From assembly GCA_013141015.1 (NCBI GenBank), contig JABFRT010000043.1:1-64000 (forward strand): DNA of 64,000 bases, in the 5' to 3' direction. Numbering within the stretch: the stretch's first letter is position 1; every line of letters starts with the position of its first letter. Below are positions 25,757 through 35,320 of the stretch, piece by piece. A model generated the notes under the pieces. The model did no database searches. It was given only the letters and a program-made list of their open reading frames with translations, and had not been told where the DNA came from. Origin of the DNA: Hyphomicrobium sp. Lineage in GTDB: Bacteria > Pseudomonadota > Alphaproteobacteria > Rhizobiales > Hyphomicrobiaceae. A program made the position numbers and the translations under genes.

Positions 25757-27100
25757 ATGCACAGTATTCTCCAAGCCGCCGGTCCGGGGACTGATCAGCC
25801 TGAACCCATCGACATCCGGTTTGATGGCAGCAGCGGGCGCATGATCGGCCTCGGCTTCATCAATGGCGTGCTGAAAATTCTGACCCTCGGCCTCTACTCG
25901 TTCTGGGCCAAGACCGAAGTGCGCCGCCGCATCTGGGCGGCCACCCGTCTCAATGGCGAGCCTGTCGCTTACACGGGAACCGGCAAGGAACTGTTGCTCG
26001 GATTTCTGATCGTGTTCGGCGTTGTCGTGATCCCGGTTATGCTGTCGGGCGTTGCCGTCAGCTTGTTGTTTGCCGGCAGCAAGGAGGCGCTTGGGTTGTA
26101 TCAGGGCGTGCTCTACATCGCCTTCTTTCTACTCGTTGGCAACGCCATCTATCGCGCCCAGCGCTATCGCCTGAGCCGCACCGAGTGGCGTGGCATCCGC
26201 GGCGGCCTGGATGGCAGCCCGGGCCGCTATGGCTGGATGTATTTCTGGACGTTGGCTGCCCCCTTCACGGCGGCAGCGGTATTGGCTGGCATCGTGGCCT
26301 GGGCCACAGCACCCGCCGTCGGCGGCGCGATTATGCTGCTTGGAATGCTCGGCATGCTTTGGGTGCTGCCCTGGCGCGCCAACAAACTGCAGGCGGCGAT
26401 CACCAACGACATGCGCTTTGGCGACCGGCCTTTGACCTACAGCGGCACCGCCGGCCCGCTCTATAAGCGCTACCTGTTCGCGTGGGGCGGCAACGCTTTG
26501 ATCTTTGCCGCAGCGCTAGGGGCGACCGGCGCTTACCTGATGCAGGAAGACCGTTACATCAATTGGTTCGTTCTCAAAATCCCGCCCGCCCTTGTTGAAC
26601 TGGCGCCGCTTGCTGCGATCTGGGTCTTAACACTGATCGCCAGCGCCGTTGTGACCTCGTGGTATCGCGCCATGCAAATGAACCACTTCGCCGGCCACAC
26701 CCACTTCGAAGGCGCGACCTTCCGCGGCGAAGCGACCGGGCGCAGCCTGATGTGGCTGGTCTTGTCCAATTGGCTGCTGTCGATTGGTGGTCTGCTCGCC
26801 GCCTTGGCGATTGGCGGAACGCTCATTTTTGCATTCGGGACTGCACCAAGAGAAGTCATCGATGAAGTGGCAGCGCCAGACCGGGCCGCAGGCCTTCTCA
26901 ACCTGCTGTTGATCATGCCGCCCATTATCATCATGACCACCCTTACCGCCACGTTTGCGCAATTCCGCTCGGCGCGCTATTTTCTGTCGCGCTTGAAACT
27001 TGATGGGCCGGTAGCCCTCGGCGCCATTCTGCAAGGGGCGCACAAGCGCCCAGCGCGCGGCGAAGGCTTGGCACAGGTGTTTGATATCGATGCCTTCTAA
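25757..27100 (+). CDS. DUF898 (YjgN-like) multi-pass membrane protein
   Basis: 447 residues from ATG 25757 (AGAGGGA upstream). It starts with the DUF898 signature IRFDGSSGRMIGLGFINGVLKILTLGLYSFWAKTEVRRRIW and has two repeats of the pattern (second at about 230, LTYSGTAGPLYKRYLF). Eight or so membrane segments are visible. The family has no known activity. It overlaps by 11 bases the following M48 peptidase gene, a pairing that points to a shared process in the inner membrane. Confidence 0.85.
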   Translation: MHSILQAAGPGTDQPEPIDIRFDGSSGRMIGLGFINGVLKILTLGLYSFWAKTEVRRRIWAATRLNGEPVAYTGTGKELLLGFLIVFGVVVIPVMLSGVAVSLLFAGSKEALGLYQGVLYIAFFLLVGNAIYRAQRYRLSRTEWRGIRGGLDGSPGRYGWMYFWTLAAPFTAAAVLAGIVAWATAPAVGGAIMLLGMLGMLWVLPWRANKLQAAITNDMRFGDRPLTYSGTAGPLYKRYLFAWGGNALIFAAALGATGAYLMQEDRYINWFVLKIPPALVELAPLAAIWVLTLIASAVVTSWYRAMQMNHFAGHTHFEGATFRGEATGRSLMWLVLSNWLLSIGGLLAALAIGGTLIFAFGTAPREVIDEVAAPDRAAGLLNLLLIMPPIIIMTTLTATFAQFRSARYFLSRLKLDGPVALGAILQGAHKRPARGEGLAQVFDIDAF

Positions 27101-28229
27101 TTCAACGGCCACCTACGGCCGGTTCAGCGACGGGCGTTCGGCGAGTGCCCGCGACGCGAGCGTCAATCTCGGCTTGTCGGGCGTCGAGATCCGGCTCACG
27201 TCACCTGATCAGCAAATGATCTGGCAATACGACACGCTGAAAGCTGCCGAGCCGGTCCGCACGCACGCGATTGATGTGCTGCTCACCTCGACAAGCCAGC
27301 CCGGCGCGTCGGTGTTCGTGCCCAGCCCCGATTTCGCGCGCAATCTTCGTCTGAGCGCCCCGCACCTGACCGCGCGCGCCGAACGCTGGCGCCATGCCCG
27401 CCCGTGGGTGTTTGGGTCGCTTGCGGCCATGGGCTTCGTCGCGCTGATCTATGCCGCCGGATGGAGCCCAATCCGCTCGATGGCCGGCGTGCTACCGCAA
27501 AGCTGGCGCGAGCGGCTGGGCGAAAGCGCGGTCGCCTCGATGACTGAAGGCCACAAGCTGTGCGCGTCGCCGGCCGGCGTTGCGGCGATGGAAAAACTCT
27601 CGCTGCGGCTGTCGAAGGCTGCAGGCGCCAGCACGCCCTACAAGGTTGCGATCTATGACTGGCCGCTGCTCAACGCTTTCGCGGTGCCGGGTGGCCAGGT
27701 CGTCATGACCAAGGGGCTTATCGAAAAAGCCGGCAGCCCGGATGAAGTGGCCGGCGTTCTGGCCCACGAGATCGGCCACGGCATCGAACTGCATCCCGAG
27801 ACCGGTATCATTCGCGCCATCGGTCTTGCCGCCGCCGTCGAGCTGATGATGGGCGGATCGGGTGGCGCACTTGCGAACATGGGATTGCTGTTAGCGCAGC
27901 TTGGCTACACGCGCACTGCCGAGCACGAAGCCGACCTGCAGGCCATCACGCTTTTGAAAAACGCCGCCATATCCAACAAGGGGCTCGGTGATTTCTTCAA
28001 ACGCGTCGAGACGATCGAAGACGAAGACAAGGTCACCAAAACCTTGAAGCCGTTCGATTTGTTGCGCACGCACCCACCGACCGCCGAGCGTGAAAAGCTG
28101 GTGCGCAACCAGAAAGACTATCCGTCAACGCCAGCGCTGGATGAAGCGAGCTGGCAAGAGCTCAAACGCGTCTGCACAATTACCAAGGACCCGGCGAAAG
28201 ACGCTGGTGTTGATGGCGCGCCTCTTTAG
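27090..28229 (+). CDS. M48-family membrane zinc metallopeptidase
   Basis: 379 residues from ATG 27090 (a TTG at 27081 is less likely). An N-terminal ~110-residue domain of unknown type is followed by one membrane segment (PWVFGSLAAMGFVALIYAAGW) and the M48 core: NAFAVPGGQVVMTKGLI, GVLAHEIGHGIELH (zinc motif HEIGH) and TRTAEHEADLQAI with the third ligand. The active site should face the periplasm. It is translated from the same mRNA as the DUF898 protein. Relatives of BepA/LoiP act in outer-membrane quality control; a precise role cannot be given. Confidence 0.87.
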   Translation: MPSNSTATYGRFSDGRSASARDASVNLGLSGVEIRLTSPDQQMIWQYDTLKAAEPVRTHAIDVLLTSTSQPGASVFVPSPDFARNLRLSAPHLTARAERWRHARPWVFGSLAAMGFVALIYAAGWSPIRSMAGVLPQSWRERLGESAVASMTEGHKLCASPAGVAAMEKLSLRLSKAAGASTPYKVAIYDWPLLNAFAVPGGQVVMTKGLIEKAGSPDEVAGVLAHEIGHGIELHPETGIIRAIGLAAAVELMMGGSGGALANMGLLLAQLGYTRTAEHEADLQAITLLKNAAISNKGLGDFFKRVETIEDEDKVTKTLKPFDLLRTHPPTAEREKLVRNQKDYPSTPALDEASWQELKRVCTITKDPAKDAGVDGAPL

Positions 28230-28472
28230 CGCCTTTCAACTGGCCTTGTGAACTGGCCCGGCCAACAGCCGCGGCTATTCAATTGCTGTTGCAACGGGCA
28301 AGTGTTTTCCCGGCAAAAGCGGGCATGAACACACGGCCGCCACAACTCGCCAGATCTTGGCCAGATTGTCATGCTTACTGGCAAATGCCGGAAGATGCCG
28401 GTCAGTGCCCGCGGGGGTGCTTGGGCCCCTCGGGGCACCTTGAGACGGAACGGCTCTAGGACGGAACGCACT

Positions 28473-29312
28473 ATGAAACGACTTCTCTTGCAAGCCTTCA
28501 TCGTCATGACTGCGGTTAGCGCTTACATCGGCGCGCCGTTCGTGACCGCGTGGTCGATCCGCGAAGCCGTTCGCGACGGCAATTCGGCCTATCTCGAACG
28601 GGCCATCGATTGGCCAAGCGTGCGCGAAACCTTGAAGCCAACGCTCAGCCGCATCGCCCTCAACCTGCCCGACCCCGAGGCCGCCACGCCGCAGCCAAAG
28701 CCCGGCCTCTGGCAGCGTGCCAAAGCCTATTGGGGCGCGGGCGCCGTCAACCGCGCCATCGACGGTTACATCACGCCCGAAGGCTTGCCGCAGCTGTTCG
28801 CGCTGCGCAAAACCTATCGCGACTACACCGGCGCTATCGACGACAGCAAGACGCTGCCGGTAACAGAGCGCATCAAGCGGGCTTGGTCGCGCGTCAAGCG
28901 CGCCGAGTTCACCAGCCTCACCACCTTCGAAGTCGATATGGCCGACAAGCAGGATGAAAACCGCATCTATCTCGGCCGCCTCGCCTTGACCAGCTCGGGT
29001 TGGATGCTCAAAGAACTGCGCGTCAAAATGCTGACGACGGCGGCGAACGGCACACAACAGCTGTTAAGCGATACGACAACCGGCCCGGCAGCCTTCGCCG
29101 ACCCGATGGGACACGCTGCCCCTTCGCGCGGTTGGACCACCGGGTTCATCTCGCGCGCTGAAGCGTCTCAGCCCGCCTCGTCCACTGCGGCACCAAGCAA
29201 GCCGAGCCTATGGCAACGCGCCAAGGCCTTCGCCCGCGGCGAACCCTTACCGCAACAGACGACAGCAGCAATCGAGCCGCCCTTTGCCGAATCCGGCCGC
29301 GGCGACCGGTAG
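28473..29312 (+). CDS. DUF2939-like protein
   Basis: 279 residues from ATG 28473. An N-terminal membrane/signal segment (LLLQAFIVMTAVSAYIGAPFV) is followed by AWSIREAVRDGNSAYLERAIDWPSVRETLKPTL, the DUF2939 pattern. The phrase PSLWQRAKAFARGEPLP near the C-terminus echoes PGLWQRAKAYWGAG around residue 77, a short internal repeat. It is probably periplasmic and anchored. Function unknown. A CGGAACGCACT leader gives no strong ribosome-binding site. Confidence 0.7.
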   Translation: MKRLLLQAFIVMTAVSAYIGAPFVTAWSIREAVRDGNSAYLERAIDWPSVRETLKPTLSRIALNLPDPEAATPQPKPGLWQRAKAYWGAGAVNRAIDGYITPEGLPQLFALRKTYRDYTGAIDDSKTLPVTERIKRAWSRVKRAEFTSLTTFEVDMADKQDENRIYLGRLALTSSGWMLKELRVKMLTTAANGTQQLLSDTTTGPAAFADPMGHAAPSRGWTTGFISRAEASQPASSTAAPSKPSLWQRAKAFARGEPLPQQTTAAIEPPFAESGRGDR

Positions 29313-29346
29313 TGCGTGTTCATCCGTTCGGAATCGGATGCGGTAT

Positions 29347-29463
29347 CCTTCTCCCTTGGGGAGAAGGTGCCACGAAGTGGCGGATGAGGGGCTAGTCTCA
29401 GCACCATTGTCGCGGGAAGCCCCTCACCTGTCCCTTCGGGACATCCTCTCCCTAGGGGAGAGG
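29347..29463. repeat. CT/GA-rich palindromic repeat element
   Basis: Three nested palindromes: CCTTCTCCCTTGGGGAGAAGG (29347-29367, near perfect), GATGAGGGGC...GCCCCTCACC, and CCTCTCCCTAGGGGAGAGG (29445-29463). This is a widespread intergenic element type in Hyphomicrobiales. It lies between the convergent DUF2939 and valS genes and may act as a bidirectional barrier. Confidence 0.75.
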
Positions 29464-29521
29464 TAAGGCGAACCGAGTTCCGAATGACCGGAGCATGTTC
29501 TCGTCAACGCGCACTAGCGGG

Positions 29522-32500
29522 TCACCCCAACCGGCTGAGAGCGGCTGAGAAGCGTTTGATCTCAGCTTCGAGTTCTGCCTTGCGTGCCTTGGCCTCAGTA
29601 ATCGCCTCTTCCTTGGCGCGCTCCATGAACGACGGGTTGGTCAGCTTGGCGTCCATTTTCGCGAGATCGCTTTTGGCGGCGGTGATGGCCTTTTCGAGAC
29701 GGAATTTTTCAGCGCTCATATCGATGATGCCGGTCAACGGCAATGCGGCCGTCGTCTCGCCCGTGACGATCAAGGCCGCCGCCTTCGGCGCGGTTGCCTC
29801 GAACGTGATCGCATCCAAACGGGCGAGCCGCTTGATGGTGTCCTCGTTACGCAGCGCGCACTCGCGCATCGCGTTGTCGGCACCGACCAGAACGAGCGGT
29901 ATTTTGGCGCCCGCGGGCACACTCATCTCAGTCCGCACCGAACGGATTTCAGACACTAGGCGCACGATCCAGTTGATTTCATCGACCGCCTTTTGATCGA
30001 CCAGACCATCAAGCACGGGCCACTCGCTCAGGCACAGCATCGAGCGGCGCGCCACGCCGTGCGCGACCATATGGGCCCACAGCTCTTCGGTGATGAACGG
30101 CATGAACGGATGCAGGATCTTCAAAATCTGATCGAGCACCCAGGCCGTCACTGCGCGCGTCTCGGCTTTGGCGTCTTCTTCATCGCCCGCCAACAGCGGC
30201 TTGATCAGCTCGACGTACCAATCGCAGAATTGACCCCACACGAATTCATAAGCCGTGATCGCGGCTTCGTTGAACTTGTAGGCTTCGATTGACGCCGTCA
30301 CCGCCTTCACGGCCGTTTCGGTTTCGCCGATGATCCACTTGTTGATCGTTTGCTCGACCTTGCGCGGATCAAAGTCCTGCTGGCGCACGCACTCGTTCAT
30401 TTCGGCAAAGCGTGCCGCGTTCCAGATCTTGGTCGCGAAGTTGCGATAGCCTTCAACGCGGTCCATCGACAGCTTGACGTCGGAGCCTTGAGCGGCCATT
30501 GCCGCCATCGTGAAGCGCAGCGCGTCGGTGCCGTAGGCCTTGATGCCTTCGGGGTAATCCTTGCGGACTTCCTTTTCGATTTTGTTGGCCTGTTCTTTGT
30601 TCAAGCCCGCGATGCGTTTGGCGACCAGCGCGTCAACGCCGATGCCGTCGATCACGTCGAGCGGATCGATGACGTTGCCGCGCGATTTCGACATCTTGTG
30701 ACCCTGGCCGTCGCGCACGAGACCGTGGATGTAGACATCCTTGAACGGCACATCATGCATGAAGTGCTCGCCCATCATCATCATGCGGGCGACCCAGAAG
30801 AAGATGATGTCGAAACCCGTGACGAGCGCCGCCGTCGGATAGTATTTTTTGAGTTCAGCCGTATCGTCCGGCCACCCAAGCGTCGAGAACGGCCACAAGG
30901 CGGACGAGAACCACGTGTCGAGCACGTCTTCGTCGCGCTGGAGATCGAGACCAACGGGCGACTTCAGCAAATCGTTCAAGTCCTCAACAGATTTGAACAC
31001 CGCTCCCTTTTGGCCCGCAGTCCTTCGGAAAAACTCGATCGCTTGCTTCGTCGCAGCATCTTCATCTTCCGCAACGAAAAAACAACGATCCTCAGGGTTT
31101 CCAAAATACCACGCCGGGATCTGATGCCCCCACCACAGCTGGCGTGACACGCACCACGGCTGAATGTTTTCAAGCCAGCGATAGTAATCGTTTGCGAACC
31201 GCTCCGGCACGAAGCGCGTCTTGCCATCCTTGACCGCTTTGAGCGCAGGCTTCGCAAGCTCAACCGCATTCACGTACCACTGGTCCGTCAGCCACGGCTC
31301 AATCACCACGCCCGAGCGGTCGCCGTGCGGAACCGTGTGCGTGGTCGGCTCGATCTTTTCGAGAAGTCCCTGTGAGTGAAGCATGACCAGAACAGCTCTT
31401 CTCACGTAGAAGCGATCTCGCCCATCGAAGGACTCGATTGTGTCTGCGAGTTCTTTTTGGCTAGCAACCTTCAAGGATTCCAGTATTGGCTTTCGCCATT
31501 CTGCTCGCTCCGTGTCACCCTGAATTGCAAGTTGTCGCAAAACAATGTTTCCAGTCACAGATTGTACGAATCTTAAATCTGCAAGCAGATCGACGTTCGC
31601 CTCCGCATCGAGAATATTGATCGGCGGGCCCATCTCTTTGAGATGGCGCTTGCCGACTTCGAAGTCGTTGAAGTCATGCGCGGGCGTGATCTTGACCGCG
31701 CCCGTGCCCTTGGCCGGATCGGAATAGTCGTCCGCGACAATCGGAATCTCGCGCCCGACCAGCGGCAGGCGCACTTTCGCGCCCGCTTTCACCAGCGCCG
31801 CATAGCGCTCATCCTCGGGATGCACGGCAACGCCGGTATCGCCGAGCATCGTTTCAGGCCGCGTGGTCGCGACGACGATGTAATCCTTGTCGTAGCCTTT
31901 GACCTTCGCCGCCAGCGGATAGCGGAAATAGTACATATGCCCGCTCGGGTCTTTGGCCAGAACCTTGGCGAGCGCCGCTTCATCAAACGGCTTCTCAGCA
32001 TCGCCCGACGCCCATGCGAATGAGCCGCGCTTTTCCATTGGCACGACTTCGAGGTCCGAAATTGCCGTCTGGAATTTCGGGTCCCAGTTCACGAGGCGCT
32101 TGTCTTTGTAGATCAGGCCTGCCCGATGCAGTTCGACGAACACCTTGACGACGGCTTTCGAAAGCCCCTCATCCATCGTGAAGCGCTCGCGGCTCCAATC
32201 GCACGACGCACCGAGCCGCTTCAGCTGATTGACAATCGTGCCGCCGCTTTCGGCTTTCCAGGTCCAAACTTTTTCGAGGAATTTTTCGCGCCCGATGTCG
32301 CGGCGGCCCGGCTCTCCGTTGGCGGCCATCTGCCGTTCAACCACCATCTGCGTGGCGATGCCTGCATGATCGGTGCCTGGCTGCCAGAGCACGTCGCGCC
32401 CGCGCATCCGCTCAAAGCGCACCAGCACGTCCTGCAACGTGTTGTTCAACGCGTGGCCCATATGCAGTGAGCCGGTCACGTTCGGCGGCGGGATGACAAT

Positions 32501-32620
32501 CGCATACGGCGCGTTTTTGCCGCCACTGGCCGCACGGCCAGCTTTGAAGGCCTCGGCCTTTTCCCATTCGGAATGGATACGCGGCTCGATCTCGGCCGGC
32601 TGGAAAGTCTTTTCAAGCAT
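29522..32620 (-). CDS. valS: Valyl-tRNA synthetase
   Basis: 1,032 residues from ATG 32620, where family similarity begins (MLEKTFQPAEIEPRIHSEWEKAEAF); ATG 32653 is a possible alternative. The HIGH motif is PPPNVTGSLHMGHALNN, the KMSKS motif is GHKMSKSRGNVIDP, and the C-terminal valyl coiled coil (EKFRLEKAITAAKSDLAKMDAKL) closes the protein. The editing domain (TTRPETMLGDTGVAVHPED) is intact. The protein is longer than the E. coli enzyme (951), partly because of an insert of some 50-70 residues after INILDAEA (about residues 340-412, bases 31385-31600) in AT-richer DNA. Confidence 0.97.
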   Translation of the reverse strand: MLEKTFQPAEIEPRIHSEWEKAEAFKAGRAASGGKNAPYAIVIPPPNVTGSLHMGHALNNTLQDVLVRFERMRGRDVLWQPGTDHAGIATQMVVERQMAANGEPGRRDIGREKFLEKVWTWKAESGGTIVNQLKRLGASCDWSRERFTMDEGLSKAVVKVFVELHRAGLIYKDKRLVNWDPKFQTAISDLEVVPMEKRGSFAWASGDAEKPFDEAALAKVLAKDPSGHMYYFRYPLAAKVKGYDKDYIVVATTRPETMLGDTGVAVHPEDERYAALVKAGAKVRLPLVGREIPIVADDYSDPAKGTGAVKITPAHDFNDFEVGKRHLKEMGPPINILDAEANVDLLADLRFVQSVTGNIVLRQLAIQGDTERAEWRKPILESLKVASQKELADTIESFDGRDRFYVRRAVLVMLHSQGLLEKIEPTTHTVPHGDRSGVVIEPWLTDQWYVNAVELAKPALKAVKDGKTRFVPERFANDYYRWLENIQPWCVSRQLWWGHQIPAWYFGNPEDRCFFVAEDEDAATKQAIEFFRRTAGQKGAVFKSVEDLNDLLKSPVGLDLQRDEDVLDTWFSSALWPFSTLGWPDDTAELKKYYPTAALVTGFDIIFFWVARMMMMGEHFMHDVPFKDVYIHGLVRDGQGHKMSKSRGNVIDPLDVIDGIGVDALVAKRIAGLNKEQANKIEKEVRKDYPEGIKAYGTDALRFTMAAMAAQGSDVKLSMDRVEGYRNFATKIWNAARFAEMNECVRQQDFDPRKVEQTINKWIIGETETAVKAVTASIEAYKFNEAAITAYEFVWGQFCDWYVELIKPLLAGDEEDAKAETRAVTAWVLDQILKILHPFMPFITEELWAHMVAHGVARRSMLCLSEWPVLDGLVDQKAVDEINWIVRLVSEIRSVRTEMSVPAGAKIPLVLVGADNAMRECALRNEDTIKRLARLDAITFEATAPKAAALIVTGETTAALPLTGIIDMSAEKFRLEKAITAAKSDLAKMDAKLTNPSFMERAKEEAITEAKARKAELEAEIKRFSAALSRLG

Positions 32621-32755
32621 GGAGGTAATGCATGGGGATGGGGGTTCGCTCATAACCGGTGTGATGCACCGGTCGTAAGGCTCCCCTTCCCCAGCTGTCA
32701 ACCGGCGTGCGGCGGCGGGCATCGATCGCCGCACACGCTGGCTTGAACGCGCCCC

Positions 32756-33520
32756 TTACTTGCGGCGGTCGGGCGGCGAACCGGCTGGCGGGAAATCGTC
32801 GCCAGCTTCGCTGCGCAGAGCCTTTTCGACGATTTTCGGCATGTTGTCCGTCAACCACTGCTTGAGGATGGGGCGCAACAGCTGGGCTGCCGCATCTTCA
32901 AGACCGCCGGGTGTGGCATCGGCTGCGGGCGGCTGAGGTTGTGGGCGCAACGGCGGCGGCTGCGGGGCGACGGCTTGCACTTGCTGCACGGGCTGAGGCG
33001 GGGCCGGCGGCGGCGCGACCGGTTTGGGCGTATTCGCCTGCCGGGTCATCTCGCCCATGCGGTTGAGGCGCGCATCGAAGAATGACGGCATCTCGCGTTT
33101 GACCGGTGCGTTCTCAGCGGCGATTTTTTCGACCGGATCGATGGGCGGTTCGGGCTGTGCGGCTTGACTTCTCACCGGCTGAGCAGGTGGTTCGATCATG
33201 CGTCCGCCCGCTGGCTCAAAACGGATGACCGTGCGCGACCGGTCGGGCTCGGCCGCATGCGATGGTTTCAACGCGTCACTGAGGCGGCCAAACAGATTGT
33301 TCGGCTTGTCTGAATGATTGTGAAAATGACCGGGCTTGAAGATTGCCGGGAGTTCGAATTCAGCATGCTCTTCCACCTGGGCAGCCTGACGCCCATGCAT
33401 GGCATTCATGGGGCTTGATGGCCCCTGCCGCACACTGCCGTTATCATCAGCGATGGATGTGCGGATCGATGACAGCAGATCCTCGACCGTGTGGTGGTTC
33501 GCCCCATTTGTCGTTGTCAT
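32756..33520 (-). CDS. PopZ-like DUF2497 protein, second copy
   Basis: 254 residues, start set by AGAGGA before ATG 33520. The N-terminal helix VEDLLSSIRTSIADD and the C-terminal module AAQLLRPILKQWLTDNMPKIVEKALRSE match PopZ; the middle is a proline/glutamine-rich disordered linker. PopZ self-assembles at cell poles and tethers the chromosome and cell-cycle proteins. This copy has a diverged N-helix (Thr-Ser in place of the Lys-Ile of the neighbour) and ends in an extra DDFPPAGSPPDRRK tail. It is separated from the main copy by a terminator. Confidence 0.8.
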   Translation of the reverse strand: MTTTNGANHHTVEDLLSSIRTSIADDNGSVRQGPSSPMNAMHGRQAAQVEEHAEFELPAIFKPGHFHNHSDKPNNLFGRLSDALKPSHAAEPDRSRTVIRFEPAGGRMIEPPAQPVRSQAAQPEPPIDPVEKIAAENAPVKREMPSFFDARLNRMGEMTRQANTPKPVAPPPAPPQPVQQVQAVAPQPPPLRPQPQPPAADATPGGLEDAAAQLLRPILKQWLTDNMPKIVEKALRSEAGDDFPPAGSPPDRRK

Positions 33521-33782
33521 GACGCTTCCTCTTTCTGCGTACGAAATGAAAATTCGCAGAACCGCGCCGGCACCCCGTTATTTGCCCTGTCCGGTTCGTC
33601 GTAGCGGGCACCCCGAAAAATTCGCGCATCCCAACGCATCTCGGACCACCGATGACCGCACGACCTCTCGTCCAACCCCGCAGCTGAAAAAGAATTTTTC
33701 GCGCACGGTGTTGTAATGCAGCCAATCCGCGGCAGACTTGTGGCGAACGCGGCGAAATAGCGCAAAAATGTAATAAAAATGC

Positions 33783-33812
33783 AAAAGCGGCGAGATGATC
33801 CCGCCGCTTTTT
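33783..33812 (-). terminator. Terminator between the two PopZ genes
   Basis: AAAAGCGGCG, an eight- to ten-base loop, CGCCGCTTTTT. It is symmetric, so it can work in both directions. It lies 42 bases past the popZ stop. Confidence 0.85.
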
Positions 33813-33853
33813 GAAGTTCAAATTGAGTAGAAGTCTTGTCGTCAGCGTGACGA

Positions 33854-35320
33854 TTACTCGGCAGCGGACTTGTGCTCTGATTGAAGCTGATCAGTTAACT
33901 CGCGGCGCAACGCCCGTTCAACGATGCGCGGCATGTTTTCAGCAAGCCATGTCTTGAGCATCGGCCGCAGCAAATCGGCGACGGCATCTTCCATTGTGCG
34001 CTGGCCGAGGTCAGCGGGGGGAAGGCGCGAGTTTCTGTGGTGATCGTGGACGACCATCGAGTTCACCGGCGGCGCAAACTCAGGCGACGGCGAACTTTCG
34101 AAACTTTCAGGTGCCGGGGCGGCTGGCGCTTCAAGCGTCTCTTCCAAAACCACTTCAGATTCTTCAATCAGAGGTGCTTCGACGGCCGTATCGACTGCTG
34201 CAACATCGACCGGCGAAACGGGTGCCGGCTCCGGCGTTGAAGGCACTGACACCGGTGGCGCCAACGTTGCGGCAACCGACGGCATTTCAAACCGGGTCGC
34301 GGCAGACGGCACCGGCATTTCAAAAGCAACCACTGGGGCAGCCATTGGCGCCATTTCCAAGGCGGCGGCGGGCCGTGCTTCGTGCTCCAGCGACAAGGCG
34401 CTCAGATCAAACACAGGTGCAGGTGGCACCGCGGCCAGCGTCTGCGGCTCAGCCTCTTTGACGTCCCCGGCATTCTGGCCGGTGCGCTTTGCCTCTTCGG
34501 TCTTCTTCACAAACGGAGAGGGCCCGAGATCGAAATCGAAAGGATCGCGCGCAACGCTCACCTCGGCCTTTTCAGCAACGTATCCGTCACGCGACACCTT
34601 GAACCCCGGGCGGGACTCCGCCGGACGCGCCTCAGCGGGAACCGGAGGGTTTGGCAAAAACGGCATCGCAATTGATTGATCGGCAATGTCAGCTTGTGGC
34701 GCAACAGCTTCCGCATAGGCCGGTGCCGATTGTACAGCCGCGGCAGGCACTGCCGGAGACAGCGCTTTCGGCGGAACCATGTCGCCCAACAATTCGGACA
34801 ACTGAGCATCAACGCTCAGCGCGGCGGCGGGAGTAGCTTCAGGCGGCTGCGTCAGCGCTGCCGGTGCGCGTTCAGCGGTAACGGCCACAACTGCCGGCGC
34901 GGGAGCGGACATCGCCGCGAATGACGGTGCCGCGAACGACGGCTCGATCCGCGCATTGACGGGAGCGGGGGCCGCGGCCTTCGGCATAAACGGTGCGGGC
35001 GAGAACGCCGAAAGGTCGGGTTTGGCGGGCGAAGCGCGCAAGTACGGTTCAGGTGTCACAGGCGACGGTGACGCTGCAGACGGAGATGCCGCCGGTGCAA
35101 GCGTTGTGGCCGGTGCCGCAACGGGTTGCGTTTCGAAAATCGGATCGCGCACAGGAGCTTTGGAGAATGGCGAATGGGACTGCACTGGAGCAGCAGCCCG
35201 CATGACTGGAGCATTTGTTGGGGCTGGCCGCGAGCCGGGCGGATCTTCGGCAATGATCTTGCGGATCGAGGCCAGGATGTCTTCCATGCTCGGTTCGTTG
35301 CTGGCATCAAGTCTCGTCAT
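33854..35320 (-). CDS. popZ: PopZ-like polar organising protein (DUF2497)
   Basis: 488 residues from ATG 35320 (AAGGTG ribosome-binding site). N-terminus MTRLDASNEPSMEDILASIRKIIAEDP is the classical PopZ recognition helix; the C-terminus TMEDAVADLLRPMLKTWLAENMPRIVERALRREL is the oligomerisation module. Between them lie some 400 Ala/Pro/Val-rich, acidic residues, far longer than the linker of Caulobacter PopZ (177 residues in total). Linker length is known to tune PopZ condensate fluidity, so the long version is of interest. It lies next to valS and tolC. Confidence 0.9.
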   Translation of the reverse strand: MTRLDASNEPSMEDILASIRKIIAEDPPGSRPAPTNAPVMRAAAPVQSHSPFSKAPVRDPIFETQPVAAPATTLAPAASPSAASPSPVTPEPYLRASPAKPDLSAFSPAPFMPKAAAPAPVNARIEPSFAAPSFAAMSAPAPAVVAVTAERAPAALTQPPEATPAAALSVDAQLSELLGDMVPPKALSPAVPAAAVQSAPAYAEAVAPQADIADQSIAMPFLPNPPVPAEARPAESRPGFKVSRDGYVAEKAEVSVARDPFDFDLGPSPFVKKTEEAKRTGQNAGDVKEAEPQTLAAVPPAPVFDLSALSLEHEARPAAALEMAPMAAPVVAFEMPVPSAATRFEMPSVAATLAPPVSVPSTPEPAPVSPVDVAAVDTAVEAPLIEESEVVLEETLEAPAAPAPESFESSPSPEFAPPVNSMVVHDHHRNSRLPPADLGQRTMEDAVADLLRPMLKTWLAENMPRIVERALRRELTDQLQSEHKSAAE

